From Limnobacter sp. SAORIC-580 (GTDB taxonomy: Bacteria; Pseudomonadota; Gammaproteobacteria; Burkholderiales; Burkholderiaceae_B): DNA of 64,000 nucleotides. A model generated the notes under the pieces. The model did no database searches. It worked only from the letters and a program-made list of their open reading frames with translations, and was not told where the DNA came from. The DNA is taken from NCBI RefSeq assembly GCF_013004065.1, contig NZ_CP053084.1, forward strand, positions 2,790,001-2,854,000, in the 5' to 3' direction. Each line of letters opens with the position of its first letter. The stretch's first letter is position 1. Below are positions 31,157 through 40,449 of the stretch, one piece after another. Both the position numbers and the translations under genes were made by a program.

Positions 31157-31193
31157 CACACTCACATTGAATTGACGTCGATGTATGAGTGTG
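31157..31193. repeat. Inverted repeat downstream of the second parA
   Basis: CACACTCA at 31157-31164 and its exact complement TGAGTGTG at 31186-31193 flank 21 bases. No T-run follows, so it is not a standard terminator. It might be an operator or RNA stem. Confidence 0.35.
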
Positions 31194-31238
31194 CGGCCCT
31201 CAGGTTTCAGGGATATGACAGAAAGGGTTTGAAGAAGA

Positions 31239-32036
31239 TTACGCCACTTTCTTTTTGCGCTTTGCAGCGGCCGCCTCGATCTCGGTGTGCATGGCGACAA
31301 ATTCCTGGCTAAGCTTGTGCGCGGGCATGAAATGAATCATCGGCTTGGCCGCCTCGTGGCTTTCACGAATTTTGACGGAAGAAGACAAGCAGGTGTTCAA
31401 CACCGGATGCCCCTCCTCCAGCAATTCAGCAACCAGTTTTTGCGGCAGGCTTGCGCGGGGCTGAAACTGGTTGACCACAATGCCCTCTACCTCAAGCGCG
31501 GGGTTGTGGTCAGCACGTATTTCATTGAGCGCATCCATGAGGTTATACAAGGCGCGACGAGAGAATTCATCACAATCGAAAGGAATGAGCACTGAATCAG
31601 CCGCAATAAGCGCAGAGCGCGAGAAGAAGTTCAAAGCGGGGGGGGTGTCGATGTAAACACGGTCATATTGACCTTTGAGTTCATCGAGCGCTTCGCGCAG
31701 CTTGAAAATTTTATAGCGTGATTCGAGCTTCACTTGTAGCTCTTCAAGTGCGGGGTGGCTACCCAGCAAATCGAGATTCTCATAGGGTGTTTCAACCACA
31801 AATTCAGCACTTTTTTTGGGGCGAATTTTGAAGTTCAAGGCTTGATCGAAAAAATCGGCGAGGGAGTATTCAAGGGGAGCCGAGCCGCGACCCATGATGT
31901 ATTGGGTGCTGTTGCCTTGCGGATCAAGATCGATCAACAGGGTTTTCAAGCCACTGTTGGCCGAGATGGCCGCCAGGTTACTGGTGATGGTGGATTTGCC
32001 AACCCCACCTTTTTGGTTGAAGACCACCCGACGCAT
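31239..32036 (-). CDS. ParA-family ATPase (second copy, orphan)
   Basis: 265 residues. Deviant Walker A NQKGGVGKSTITSNLAA starts near residue 7, with LLIDLDPQGNSTQY and VYIDTPPALNFFSR as the A' and B motifs. The tail is Ala/Lys-rich (EAAAAKRKKKVA). It contains a characteristic VNQFQPRASLPQKLV segment. No parB or parS-like palindrome is nearby. The ATG at 32036 is preceded by AAGGGG; TTG at 32042 is the alternative. It follows the aldehyde dehydrogenase stop codon after 12 bases, so it is probably co-transcribed with it. Its cargo is unknown. Confidence 0.9.
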   Translation of the reverse strand: MRRVVFNQKGGVGKSTITSNLAAISANSGLKTLLIDLDPQGNSTQYIMGRGSAPLEYSLADFFDQALNFKIRPKKSAEFVVETPYENLDLLGSHPALEELQVKLESRYKIFKLREALDELKGQYDRVYIDTPPALNFFSRSALIAADSVLIPFDCDEFSRRALYNLMDALNEIRADHNPALEVEGIVVNQFQPRASLPQKLVAELLEEGHPVLNTCLSSSVKIRESHEAAKPMIHFMPAHKLSQEFVAMHTEIEAAAAKRKKKVA

Positions 32037-32048
32037 GCGCAATTCCCC

Positions 32049-33530
32049 TTAGACGATTTTTTTCAATACTGTAACAACTTTTTCGAACACTGTGCCATAG
32101 GGAGCGCGCAGCAGGGGCGCAGCATTGAATCTGGATTGCTCCAGAACAGGTTTAAGCTGGGACATGGCATTGAAACCCACCAAGCCGTGATAGGCACCCA
32201 TGCCGCTGGCACCCACCCCACCAAAGGGCATGTGGTCGTTTAGCACATGCCACATGGCATCGTTCACAGTAACACCGCCAGACACGGTTTGGCTCAGCAC
32301 CAGATCTTTTTCAGCTTGCTTGCTGACAAACAGGTAAAGCGCGATCGCCCTTTCTTTGGTTTGAACCTGAGTAACTGCCTCCTCCAGGGTTCGATAGGCA
32401 AGGATAGGCAAAATGGAGCCAAACACTTCTTCTTGCATGACTCGCATGTCGGGGTTTGGGTTGACCACGAGCGTGAGAGGAAACTTCTTGGCCGAAGGCT
32501 CAAAGACCTCGTGGGCGGGGTTGATCTCGATGATTTCTGCCCCCTTTTTTCGGGCATCTTCGACCAGGTCACGCAAACGGGCCATGTGCCTGGAGTTAAT
32601 GACGCACGACACATCAGGGTTGTTTCGAATGGTGGGGTACTGCTTGTGGGAAGCCCGCTTCACCTCAGAAATAAAACGCCTGAGCTGACTTTCATGCACC
32701 ATGGCGTAATCGGGTGCAACACACACCTGCCCGGCATTGATCATTTTGCCGTGGGCTGCGCATGCAGCGGCTTGCGCCACATTGCCGCTGGGCGCGACAA
32801 TCAAGGGCGACTTTCCACCCATTTCAAGAGTAACCGGGGTGAGGTTTTCAGCCGCTGCCTTGGCGACCAAGCGCCCTACCCGTTGCGAGCCAGTGAACAA
32901 CAAATGGTCAAATGGCAAACGCGAAAACGCATCGGCGACAGTTTCATCGCCTTCAATGACAGCAACATGTTCTTCGCCAAAGTTGCCTTCGAGCAAACGG
33001 GCCATCAACGCGGAAGTTCTTGGGCTGTACTCGCTGGGTTTCAGCATGCAGCAATTGCCCGCAGCCAGCGCTGAAGCCAGGCCTGCAAAACTGAGATACA
33101 CCGGAAAATTCCAGGGTGTGATAATGCCAATGATGCCCAAGGGTTGGGGTTTGATGTACGACACCGACGGGCGAAGTTGCAGCGGTGTGGGCACTTTGCG
33201 TGCCTTCATCCACAAACCCACGTGTTTGCGACTGTGCCGGACAGCAGACAGGCTGCTGACAATGTCGAGCATGGTTGATTCGTGGCGGGAACGATGGCCG
33301 AAATCTTCCGACATTGCATCGAGCAACTCTTCTTCATTGCGAAGAATGATTTCTTCAAGCAAATCCAGGTTGCTGATTCGTTCTTGTTTGCTGGGGTGGG
33401 GATTGGCCCGGTAGGTTCGCTGTTGGCAATCGAACACATCCTGCAATCGTCCACTGACCAGTTGTAGGTTATCGACTCGATCCAACAATCCATTCTCCGT
33501 ATCACTGAGATTCGATTGTGAGGGCGCCAA
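32049..33530 (-). CDS. Coniferyl-aldehyde-dehydrogenase-like ALDH
   Basis: 493-residue NAD(P)-dependent aldehyde dehydrogenase. Marks: IIGIITPWNFPVYLS (NAD pocket), FTGSQRVGR, catalytic base Glu236 in TLEMGGKSP and nucleophile Cys270 in NAGQVCVAPDY, and MPFGGVGASGMGAYHG near the end. These agree best with the coniferyl aldehyde dehydrogenase (CalB) group, which oxidises coniferaldehyde or long-chain aldehydes. The only long start is TTG at 33530, without a visible ribosome site, so the N-terminus is uncertain. A terminator lies just upstream, marking a new transcription unit with the parA gene. Confidence 0.9.
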   Translation of the reverse strand: MAPSQSNLSDTENGLLDRVDNLQLVSGRLQDVFDCQQRTYRANPHPSKQERISNLDLLEEIILRNEEELLDAMSEDFGHRSRHESTMLDIVSSLSAVRHSRKHVGLWMKARKVPTPLQLRPSVSYIKPQPLGIIGIITPWNFPVYLSFAGLASALAAGNCCMLKPSEYSPRTSALMARLLEGNFGEEHVAVIEGDETVADAFSRLPFDHLLFTGSQRVGRLVAKAAAENLTPVTLEMGGKSPLIVAPSGNVAQAAACAAHGKMINAGQVCVAPDYAMVHESQLRRFISEVKRASHKQYPTIRNNPDVSCVINSRHMARLRDLVEDARKKGAEIIEINPAHEVFEPSAKKFPLTLVVNPNPDMRVMQEEVFGSILPILAYRTLEEAVTQVQTKERAIALYLFVSKQAEKDLVLSQTVSGGVTVNDAMWHVLNDHMPFGGVGASGMGAYHGLVGFNAMSQLKPVLEQSRFNAAPLLRAPYGTVFEKVVTVLKKIV

Positions 33531-33570
33531 CAGTTGTACACAACCCCCTCAAATGAACTGTGTGGAAAAG

Positions 33571-33599
33571 AAAAAACGGGCCGATAAAGCCCGTTTTTT
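33571..33599 (-). terminator. Rho-independent terminator after the RND gene
   Basis: AAAAAACGGGC-CGATAAA-GCCCGTTTTTT forms a stem with A- and T-runs on both sides, so it could stop transcription in either direction. It lies 27 bases past the RND transporter stop codon and before the aldehyde dehydrogenase start. Confidence 0.9.
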
Positions 33600-33626
33600 C
33601 AATAACTTACAGCTTTCTTACAAAAA

Positions 33627-35966
33627 TCAGGCTTTCTCGCCCCGGCGATCGAGGAAGTAGGCCAATGCCGGCAGGAATACCACTGCGCCCACCATGTTCC
33701 ACAAGAACATGAAAGTAAGCAGCAAGCCCATGTCGGCCTGGAACTTGATGGGCGAGAATGCCCAGGTGGCCACACCGATACCCAGAGTAAGACCTGTGAA
33801 TACAACAGCCTTGCCCGTGGATTTCAGGGTTTCAAAATAGGCATCGGCAAACGGCATGCCCTCTTTCAAATACTCCTCAAGCTTGCCGTAGATATAAATG
33901 CCGTAATCCACACCGATACCCACACCCAGCGCAATCACTGGCAAGGTAGCTACTTTTACGCCAATGCCCAGTGCAACCATCAGTGCTGAACACAACAGGG
34001 AAGTGAGTGCCAGGGGCGCGATGATACAAATAACAGTGCGCACCGAGCGGAAGGCCAGCCAAACCAGAATGGCCACTACACCATAAACCCAAATCAGCAT
34101 CTCGGTTTGAGCACGTTCCACCACTTCATTGGTGGCTGCTTCAATACCGGCGTTGCCCGCTGCCAGTTTAAACACAGCATCACCCGTGTCGTTTTTGGCG
34201 ATGAAGTCTTCGGCTGCTGCGACCACGCGCTTTAGCGTGTCAGCCTTGTGATCTTCAAGGAAAACAATGATTGGCATGAAAGAACAGTCGGAACTGAACA
34301 AACCGTCGGACAGGTTCATGCCACTGATGGTGCCGTTCAACACGAACTGGTTGCGGTTCAAAGCATTCCATTTCAGGTCGCCCTCGCTATAGGCGCTGAT
34401 GACAAACTTGGAACGATCGGCCAATGAAATACTGCTTTGTACCCCGGGTACCTGCTCAATCGTCCACTGGAACAAATCCACAGCCGCCAGCGTGTTGTAC
34501 TTGATACAACCGTCCATCTCGGTTTCAACCATGACCACAAACACATCAGTACTTGTGGAGTAGTTGTCGGTGACGTAGGCGTTGTCCAGGTTGTAGCGCG
34601 AATCGGCGCGCAGCTCGGGGGCGCCTTTGTCAAGGTCACCAATTTGTACATTGGCATTGCCCCACAGGCCCACGGCCAACAAGGCCAGGGCAACTGCCAA
34701 TGCACCTTTTGCCATTTTGGCTTGCGCAAAACCAGCCAGAAAGTGCCACAACTTGTTGCTGCCAGACTCGTCTTGCTGAAGCTTGGCAACCGCTTTCTCG
34801 TCGACACCGGTGTAGCTCATGATCAGCGGCAACAACACCAGGTTGGTAAGAATGATGACGGCCACACCCACCGAGGCTGCAATTGCCAAATCGCGAATCA
34901 CAGGAATGTCGATCACCATCAGGGTCGCGAAACCGAAACCATCGGATACCAGCGCAGTTAAACCGGCAATGTACAAACCACGGAAAGCCAAACGGGCTGA
35001 GTCTAACCTGTTGTGCCCTTCACCCTGCTTGTGAGCGATGGCGCCCACAATTTGAACACCATGGCTTACACCGATCGCGAAAACGAGAAAAGGCACCAAC
35101 ATGGAATACGGGTCAAGCCCCATTCCCATGGCATTGAGCAAGCCCAACTGCCAGATAACAGCCGTGATTGAACAGGCCAGTGTGGCCAATGTGCTTTTTA
35201 CACTGCGGGAATAGAAAAACAACATGACCAAAGTGATGAGCACCGCGATGCCAAAAAACATCACCACCTGGGTTGCACCCTCGATGAGGTCACCTACAAT
35301 TTTCGCAAAACCAGTGACCCGGATTTCAATTTTGTCGGAATTAAACTCATTGCGAAGTTCGGCTTCAATGCGCTCGGAGAACTCTTTGTAGTCCAGACGA
35401 TTGCCGGTCTCAGGATTAATTTCCAGCAGCGGCAGGTAAACAATCGTACTTTTGAAATCGTTGCCCACCAAGCGACCGATTTGCCCGGAAAGCTCAACGT
35501 TCTGACGGACCTGAGCAATGCTTTCTGCATCACCGTTGTAAGTGGCAGGGATCACCTGCCCGCCTTCCAGACCTTCCTCAGTCACCGAGGTCCAGCGGGT
35601 ATTCGCTGTCCACAACGACGCCATTTCCGGGCGATTGACACCAGGAATGTAAAAGGCTTTGTCGGTCACCTGCTTCAGGGTTTCAAGGTACTCGGCATCA
35701 AAAATATCGCCTTCCTTGGTTTGTACCGTGACGCGCACCACGTTGCCAAGGCTGGTCAAGTCGGCCCTGTTTTCAAGAAAGTTGACCACATACTCGTGGT
35801 TGGTCGGAATCATTTTTTCAAAGCTGGCAGCTACTTTCAGCTGAGTGGCCTGCCAGGCCAGCACGATTGTTGCGATCAGCATCAGCAACATGACCAAGGG
35901 TCGTTTACTGAAAATCAATCGCTCGGCCAAAGGGGCTTTGGTTTTTGTTGAGTCTGGAGAAGTCAT
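33627..35966 (-). CDS. RND/MMPL-superfamily transporter (HAE3-like)
   Basis: 779 residues: helix near 20-45, a large periplasmic domain (about 45-215), five helices (about 225-385), helix near 410-430, a second periplasmic domain (about 435-605), and five C-terminal helices (about 610-775). This 1+5+1+5 plan is MMPL/RND. The loop GVGIGVDYGIYIYGKLEEYL carries conserved acidic and Gly residues of the transmembrane core. Single-polypeptide members of this group move hydrophobic substrates such as hopanoids, sterols or fatty acids. It is the last gene after DUF1302, DUF1329 and YCF48-like genes, a recurring combination. Substrate unknown. Confidence 0.9.
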   Translation of the reverse strand: MTSPDSTKTKAPLAERLIFSKRPLVMLLMLIATIVLAWQATQLKVAASFEKMIPTNHEYVVNFLENRADLTSLGNVVRVTVQTKEGDIFDAEYLETLKQVTDKAFYIPGVNRPEMASLWTANTRWTSVTEEGLEGGQVIPATYNGDAESIAQVRQNVELSGQIGRLVGNDFKSTIVYLPLLEINPETGNRLDYKEFSERIEAELRNEFNSDKIEIRVTGFAKIVGDLIEGATQVVMFFGIAVLITLVMLFFYSRSVKSTLATLACSITAVIWQLGLLNAMGMGLDPYSMLVPFLVFAIGVSHGVQIVGAIAHKQGEGHNRLDSARLAFRGLYIAGLTALVSDGFGFATLMVIDIPVIRDLAIAASVGVAVIILTNLVLLPLIMSYTGVDEKAVAKLQQDESGSNKLWHFLAGFAQAKMAKGALAVALALLAVGLWGNANVQIGDLDKGAPELRADSRYNLDNAYVTDNYSTSTDVFVVMVETEMDGCIKYNTLAAVDLFQWTIEQVPGVQSSISLADRSKFVISAYSEGDLKWNALNRNQFVLNGTISGMNLSDGLFSSDCSFMPIIVFLEDHKADTLKRVVAAAEDFIAKNDTGDAVFKLAAGNAGIEAATNEVVERAQTEMLIWVYGVVAILVWLAFRSVRTVICIIAPLALTSLLCSALMVALGIGVKVATLPVIALGVGIGVDYGIYIYGKLEEYLKEGMPFADAYFETLKSTGKAVVFTGLTLGIGVATWAFSPIKFQADMGLLLTFMFLWNMVGAVVFLPALAYFLDRRGEKA

Positions 35967-35996
35967 TGTTGTGTTGCGTCCGTGTGTTGGGTCCGT

Positions 35997-37169
35997 TTAT
36001 TTGAATTCAGACAGGGGCAAGGTTTTGAAACCACGCAGACCCGCCAACAGAATTTCTTGGTCGTTCAGTTGCACCACGCTGGCGGAGGGCAACTTGTCGG
36101 CTCGACGAGTGACTTGAATGGAGCGGAAGTCGTCTGTGCTGCGCGCTAAAATACCGCGCGATCCCACTACCACCATCGAGCCATCAGCCAACACAGTAGC
36201 GCCACTGAAAGTCTCTCTCAATTTGGTGTCCACTTCTTCCCACTGATCGCTACCGAATGGCAAGCGGAATGCGTGACCACGCAGGCCGACAGCGACTACA
36301 GTGCGAGTATCGGGCGCTTCCAGCAATGCAAACACTGAACCATCGTAATCAATTTTTTTGCTGGTCCAGGTTTCGCCTTCATCGGCGCTCACCAACACAG
36401 TGCCTTGCTCGCCAGCCACCCAGATTTCGCCAGTTTTGGAAAGCAACATGGTGTTCAGATGGTAATTGTTGGGGTTGCTGGTTCGGTCGCCCAAGTAGGT
36501 CCAGCTTGCGCCTTGATCTGTACTTTTCAGCAATTGGCCGTAAGCACCTGCCACAAATACATTGCCGTTTCCATTCACAATTACATCCAGCAGCGGCTTG
36601 GATGGGCCAACCTCAAAATCGCCTTGTGCCAGATCAAGGGTAAACATGGCTTCTTCAGCGGCCACCTCAAGCGCCTCGCGCACATCGGCGGGTGCGTTTT
36701 CGGGCAGATTATCCACTTGTTCTTGCAGCGCATCTGCTTTGGCTTGAACAATGTCGAGCACAAACTGGTTAATGGTTCCACCGTCGATCAACTTGACCCA
36801 GTTCACGCCACCATCTTCAGTTTTCAGCACCACACCATCATGACCCACCGCGTAGCCCACCGCATCGTTGGCAAAGGCCACCGAGGTCAAAGTGACTGAA
36901 ACAGGCACTTTGCCCGCAGTCCAGGTTTGTCCGTTGTCTTCGCTTTTCAGAACCTGACCAAACTCGCCCGCTGCAAACAGGTTTTTGCCGACACGCTCTA
37001 CATCAATCAGCAATGAGCGGGTTGCATTTGCGCTAGGAATTGCAGGAATTTGAAGCAGATCAACCTTGGCAGTAGACAGACTGCCATAGGTAATTAAACC
37101 CGCGCACAGCAAGGCGCCCATTAGCAGCGTAGAAGCCGCTTTGTTGGAAAAACGATTCCGGAGAAACAT
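35997..37169 (-). CDS. YCF48/photosystem II assembly-factor-like beta-propeller protein
   Basis: 390 residues: an N-terminal signal anchor (about 12-32), then repeats of the BNR/YCF48 type, with SEDNGQTWT, TEDGGVNWV, STDQGASWT and SADEGETWT as Asp-box-like turns. A helical insert with many Glu/Ala (about 135-185) interrupts the propeller. Named after a photosystem assembly factor, but such genes are common in non-phototrophs beside MMPL transporters. Probably periplasmic or surface-attached partner of the transporter. AAAGGA precedes the start by 8 bases. An intra-operon terminator lies upstream at 37188-37225. Confidence 0.85.
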   Translation of the reverse strand: MFLRNRFSNKAASTLLMGALLCAGLITYGSLSTAKVDLLQIPAIPSANATRSLLIDVERVGKNLFAAGEFGQVLKSEDNGQTWTAGKVPVSVTLTSVAFANDAVGYAVGHDGVVLKTEDGGVNWVKLIDGGTINQFVLDIVQAKADALQEQVDNLPENAPADVREALEVAAEEAMFTLDLAQGDFEVGPSKPLLDVIVNGNGNVFVAGAYGQLLKSTDQGASWTYLGDRTSNPNNYHLNTMLLSKTGEIWVAGEQGTVLVSADEGETWTSKKIDYDGSVFALLEAPDTRTVVAVGLRGHAFRLPFGSDQWEEVDTKLRETFSGATVLADGSMVVVGSRGILARSTDDFRSIQVTRRADKLPSASVVQLNDQEILLAGLRGFKTLPLSEFK

Positions 37170-37187
37170 TGAAGATCCTTTGAAATT

Positions 37188-37225
37188 AAAAAAGGCTACA
37201 AAGGGACCATGCCCCCTTGTAGCCT
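37188..37225 (-). terminator. Rho-independent terminator between the DUF1329 and YCF48-like genes
   Basis: The minus strand folds AGGCTACAA..GGG with CCC..TTGTAGCCT and continues into TTTTTT. Stem of 9 bp plus a G/C extension. It sits 15 bases past the DUF1329 stop and 19 bases before the YCF48-like start, so it should lower expression of the last two genes relative to the first two. Confidence 0.75.
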
Positions 37226-37239
37226 GAACTTACCCGCGA

Positions 37240-38607
37240 TTACTGAACGCCGAGTCGACGCAGGCCGGCCGGTGTATAGTTGGCGCGGTCTGGCGTGAAG
37301 TCGAATACAAACGGCTGTTCTGCTTCATTGGTCAAACCAATGGTCAGGTAACGGCCAGACTGCAAGTCGTACAAGGCTTCAGCAGCGTAGAAAGGAACCA
37401 TTTCGTTGTAATACTGAATGTTGTGGGCTTCAGCAACGCGCCACAATGCACCTTTGCCATCGTAGTGGTCGATGATGGAGGCTTGCCAGTTGTCTTCGTT
37501 CACGAAGAATACGCGCTTGGCGTAAATATGGCGTGCATCGTTCTTCAAGGTTGCTTCCACTTCCCATACACGGTGCAACTCGTAGCGCAGGTTCTCCGGG
37601 TTCATGTGCAGAGGTTGGTGAATTTCCTTGTAAGTCAGCTTGTTGTTGGCCAAACGGTAGGCGTTGTACGGAATGTACATTTCCTTCTTGCCCTTCAACT
37701 TCCACTCGTAACGGTCTGGTGCGCCGTTGTACAAGTCGTAGTTGTCGGTTGTACGCAGGCCGTCAGCCGCTGTTCCCGGTGAGTCGTAGGCCACTTGGGG
37801 TGCACGGCGTACGCGGCGTTGACCAGCGTTGTACTGCCATGCACGGCGCCCTTCTTTCACTTGGTCCAGTGTGTCGTGCACCAGCAGTACGTTGCCGGAA
37901 ACAGAAACCGGGCTCTTCAGGATTTGATAGAAGTAGAAGTTGATGTTTTCATCTTCACCTGCCTTGTAGAAATTGGGCAGGTTGCGAGGGAACACCAAGG
38001 TGTCTTCAATGCGGTTGATAATGAAGGTGCCATCGCGCTCCACTGGTACCTGAACGAAATCGCGCTTGGCTGCACCGCCACGATAACGGGTCAAGTGATT
38101 CCAAATAACCTCAACACCATTTTGTGGAATTGGGAAAGGAATGGCCTGCTCAAAACCAACCACGGAGTTACCGTCGTTTTCAGTTTTTGCGTTGGTTGCG
38201 TTTTTCTTGGCGGCGTCCAACACTTTCTTGGGGTAAGCCGTGGTGCGGTGTGTTTTATACACATTCATTTTGAATGTGGGGTACTTTTTCAGCATTTCCA
38301 GCTGACCTGGTGACAGGTTGGCTTTGTACTGCTCTGCGTTTGCACCAGTGATCGTGAACAATGGCTTTTCATTGGCGAATGGATCCACCAAGTGTTGCCC
38401 TGGCTTGTAGCCTGCTGGTGCCTTGGTCAGGCCGCCGGTGTAGGCAGGAATGGTACCAGCGGCATTGCCCGCTTTTTCGGCACCAAATTCAGTCAGGGTT
38501 GTGCCCAGCTTTGCCGCTTCTTGCGCGCTGACAGCCGCTTGCGCGGTGCCAACGGCAAACAAGCTTGCCAGAGCCAGTGCTGTGAGTTTTGTTTGAAACT
38601 TCAACAT
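37240..38607 (-). CDS. DUF1329 family periplasmic/outer-membrane-associated protein
   Basis: 455 residues with a signal peptide (1-24, cleaved after QAA). Family marks: LTEFGAEKAGN near the mature start, GFEQAIPFPIPQNGVEVIWNHLTRYRG, VPVERDGTF, RVRRAPQVAYD and the C-terminal HRVWEVEATLK..RHIYAKRVFFVNEDNW. DUF1329 proteins have no proven biochemistry; they nearly always pair with DUF1302, as here. GGAGG precedes the ATG by 7 bases, a strong site. A role in carrying lipid-like compounds through the periplasm is suspected. Confidence 0.92.
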   Translation of the reverse strand: MLKFQTKLTALALASLFAVGTAQAAVSAQEAAKLGTTLTEFGAEKAGNAAGTIPAYTGGLTKAPAGYKPGQHLVDPFANEKPLFTITGANAEQYKANLSPGQLEMLKKYPTFKMNVYKTHRTTAYPKKVLDAAKKNATNAKTENDGNSVVGFEQAIPFPIPQNGVEVIWNHLTRYRGGAAKRDFVQVPVERDGTFIINRIEDTLVFPRNLPNFYKAGEDENINFYFYQILKSPVSVSGNVLLVHDTLDQVKEGRRAWQYNAGQRRVRRAPQVAYDSPGTAADGLRTTDNYDLYNGAPDRYEWKLKGKKEMYIPYNAYRLANNKLTYKEIHQPLHMNPENLRYELHRVWEVEATLKNDARHIYAKRVFFVNEDNWQASIIDHYDGKGALWRVAEAHNIQYYNEMVPFYAAEALYDLQSGRYLTIGLTNEAEQPFVFDFTPDRANYTPAGLRRLGVQ

Positions 38608-38634
38608 AAAAATTCCTCCAGTGTGTCTCTGTTC

Positions 38635-40449
38635 TTAGAATGAGTAAGATGCGCTCAAAGAGATGAAATCGCGGTCGCGAAGTACATCGTAATCAGCTGC
38701 ATTGGTGAACGTGGTGTAGTTGATTGATGCACGGGTGTTGGCATCAAATTCAAAACCCAATCCCAAACCAACCGACTGCCGGCCTTCGTTGAAGGCCTGA
38801 CCGGGCTCAGGTGACCAGCCATCGACATCGTGTGACCATGCGATGCTTGGCACTAAATCCACGCCCATGAACACATCGCGGTAAGTGGCTTGGGTGCGCA
38901 TGCGATAACCCCAAGAGAACTCCGTGACGAAGCCGTTGAAGTCGCCTGTTTGTGTGGCCGAACCAAATACAGGCTGACGGCCATAACGGATACCGCCGTT
39001 CCTAACATCGGGCAAACCGTCTACAAACACCGCAGCGACTTCACCGACGAACACAACCTGACTTGAACCCAAAGCACGGTCAAATGTCTTGATGAAGGTG
39101 TTCTGAATTTGCGTGACGTCGAAACGATCAAAACCATTGACGATCGAATTCAATGGAGCATTGGCTACGCGCTGGTTTAGCGCTGTTGGCACGGTTGCTC
39201 CACCTAAGGCGCCTGCCAATGCATTGGAGTTACCGTTAGTCAAACCGGCACGCAACAAATCCGTCGCATTGATCTGAATCGGCAGGTCTTGCACCAGTGA
39301 TGCCTCACCGGACCATGCCCAACCGCCAACGTTAGTCGCAAAACTAACACCAAATACTTTTTGATCTTCTGGGTAATCGATCACATAGGCTGAGTCAGAC
39401 AAGGGGCCAAAAGTACTGTTGGGGTTGCTGCCTTTACTCAAGCTCGCCAAGGGCAGGCGTGTGTGATATTGCATTGCATACACACCGAGTTCAGCATCCA
39501 GCGACTCAAAGTAACTTCTCAAGGCCAAACCAAACTGACCACCATCGTCAGGTTGACGATCCAAAGTCCGATTGATAAAGAAACCAGCTGGGAAGTTCGC
39601 TGAATCTGTCAAAGCAGGCTGGAAGGCCAGACGATCACAACCGTCGGCAGCAAAGTCTGCCCCAGAAAAGTATGTACCACATCCCTCGGGAACTGTTTTG
39701 CGCCATTTCAACTGAACGAAGCCTTCCAGACTGGTAGTGTCAGTCAAACCAAGGTTCGCATACAACATTTCAGCTGGCGTGAAACCTTCCTTCAGTTCAG
39801 CGCCGGGGCGGCGGAATGCTGATACGTCAACTGTATTCAAGCCAGCGATCGGACTCAAAATAAAAGTGCTTTCACCCCAGCTAACAACTTGTTTACCCAA
39901 ACGAAGATCTAGTGGCATGCCACCTACATTGGTGTTGATATAACCAAATGCGTCCAACAAATCAATGCCATCAAAACGCGCGTACGGGTGGAATCCGCTG
40001 TCCTCCAGTTTTTGGTTTCTGGCATTACCTGTTGGCTCATGACCATGAAATACTTCGTCGTTGTTCAAAGTGTGGTCATAAAACCATTTGACGCGAGTAA
40101 AGAAGCCGTAATTGTCCTTCTTCAATTCAAAGTCGTGAACGCCTTTAATAATGGTTGAGAATGGATCGCCTTTCTCGAAGTTCAAATTGCCGTCATCGCC
40201 CGTATTGGATGCGCCAGTTCCGCGCAATCCTTCAGCATTAGTATTACCCGGGGAATACAGAGTGCGGTCTGCGCCCTGGATACGAAAGCTGGTACCCACG
40301 CTTACGGTGGAATTTACGCTAAGGTCGAAATCGCCAACTTGAAAATTGGCAGCCTGTACAGGCATTACAGCCGCGGCTAATACACCTGCCGCGATCATGT
40401 TGCGCACGGCAACGTGTGTTCTTGTTTTAGTAAAAGAATGTTTATTCAT
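38635..40449 (-). CDS. DUF1302 family outer-membrane protein
   Basis: 604 residues: signal peptide (cleaved near PVQAA, about residue 34), then an N-terminal FQVGDFDLSVNSTVSVGTSFRIQ strand and a long beta-barrel-like sequence ending SLSASYSF with terminal Phe, the usual Omp signature. The stretch LRLGKQVVSWGESTF is highly conserved in the family. It is probably an outer-membrane channel for hydrophobic compounds. It heads the DUF1302-DUF1329-YCF48-MMPL run, and a near-perfect 20-bp palindrome lies 251 bases upstream of its start. Confidence 0.92.
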   Translation of the reverse strand: MNKHSFTKTRTHVAVRNMIAAGVLAAAVMPVQAANFQVGDFDLSVNSTVSVGTSFRIQGADRTLYSPGNTNAEGLRGTGASNTGDDGNLNFEKGDPFSTIIKGVHDFELKKDNYGFFTRVKWFYDHTLNNDEVFHGHEPTGNARNQKLEDSGFHPYARFDGIDLLDAFGYINTNVGGMPLDLRLGKQVVSWGESTFILSPIAGLNTVDVSAFRRPGAELKEGFTPAEMLYANLGLTDTTSLEGFVQLKWRKTVPEGCGTYFSGADFAADGCDRLAFQPALTDSANFPAGFFINRTLDRQPDDGGQFGLALRSYFESLDAELGVYAMQYHTRLPLASLSKGSNPNSTFGPLSDSAYVIDYPEDQKVFGVSFATNVGGWAWSGEASLVQDLPIQINATDLLRAGLTNGNSNALAGALGGATVPTALNQRVANAPLNSIVNGFDRFDVTQIQNTFIKTFDRALGSSQVVFVGEVAAVFVDGLPDVRNGGIRYGRQPVFGSATQTGDFNGFVTEFSWGYRMRTQATYRDVFMGVDLVPSIAWSHDVDGWSPEPGQAFNEGRQSVGLGLGFEFDANTRASINYTTFTNAADYDVLRDRDFISLSASYSF

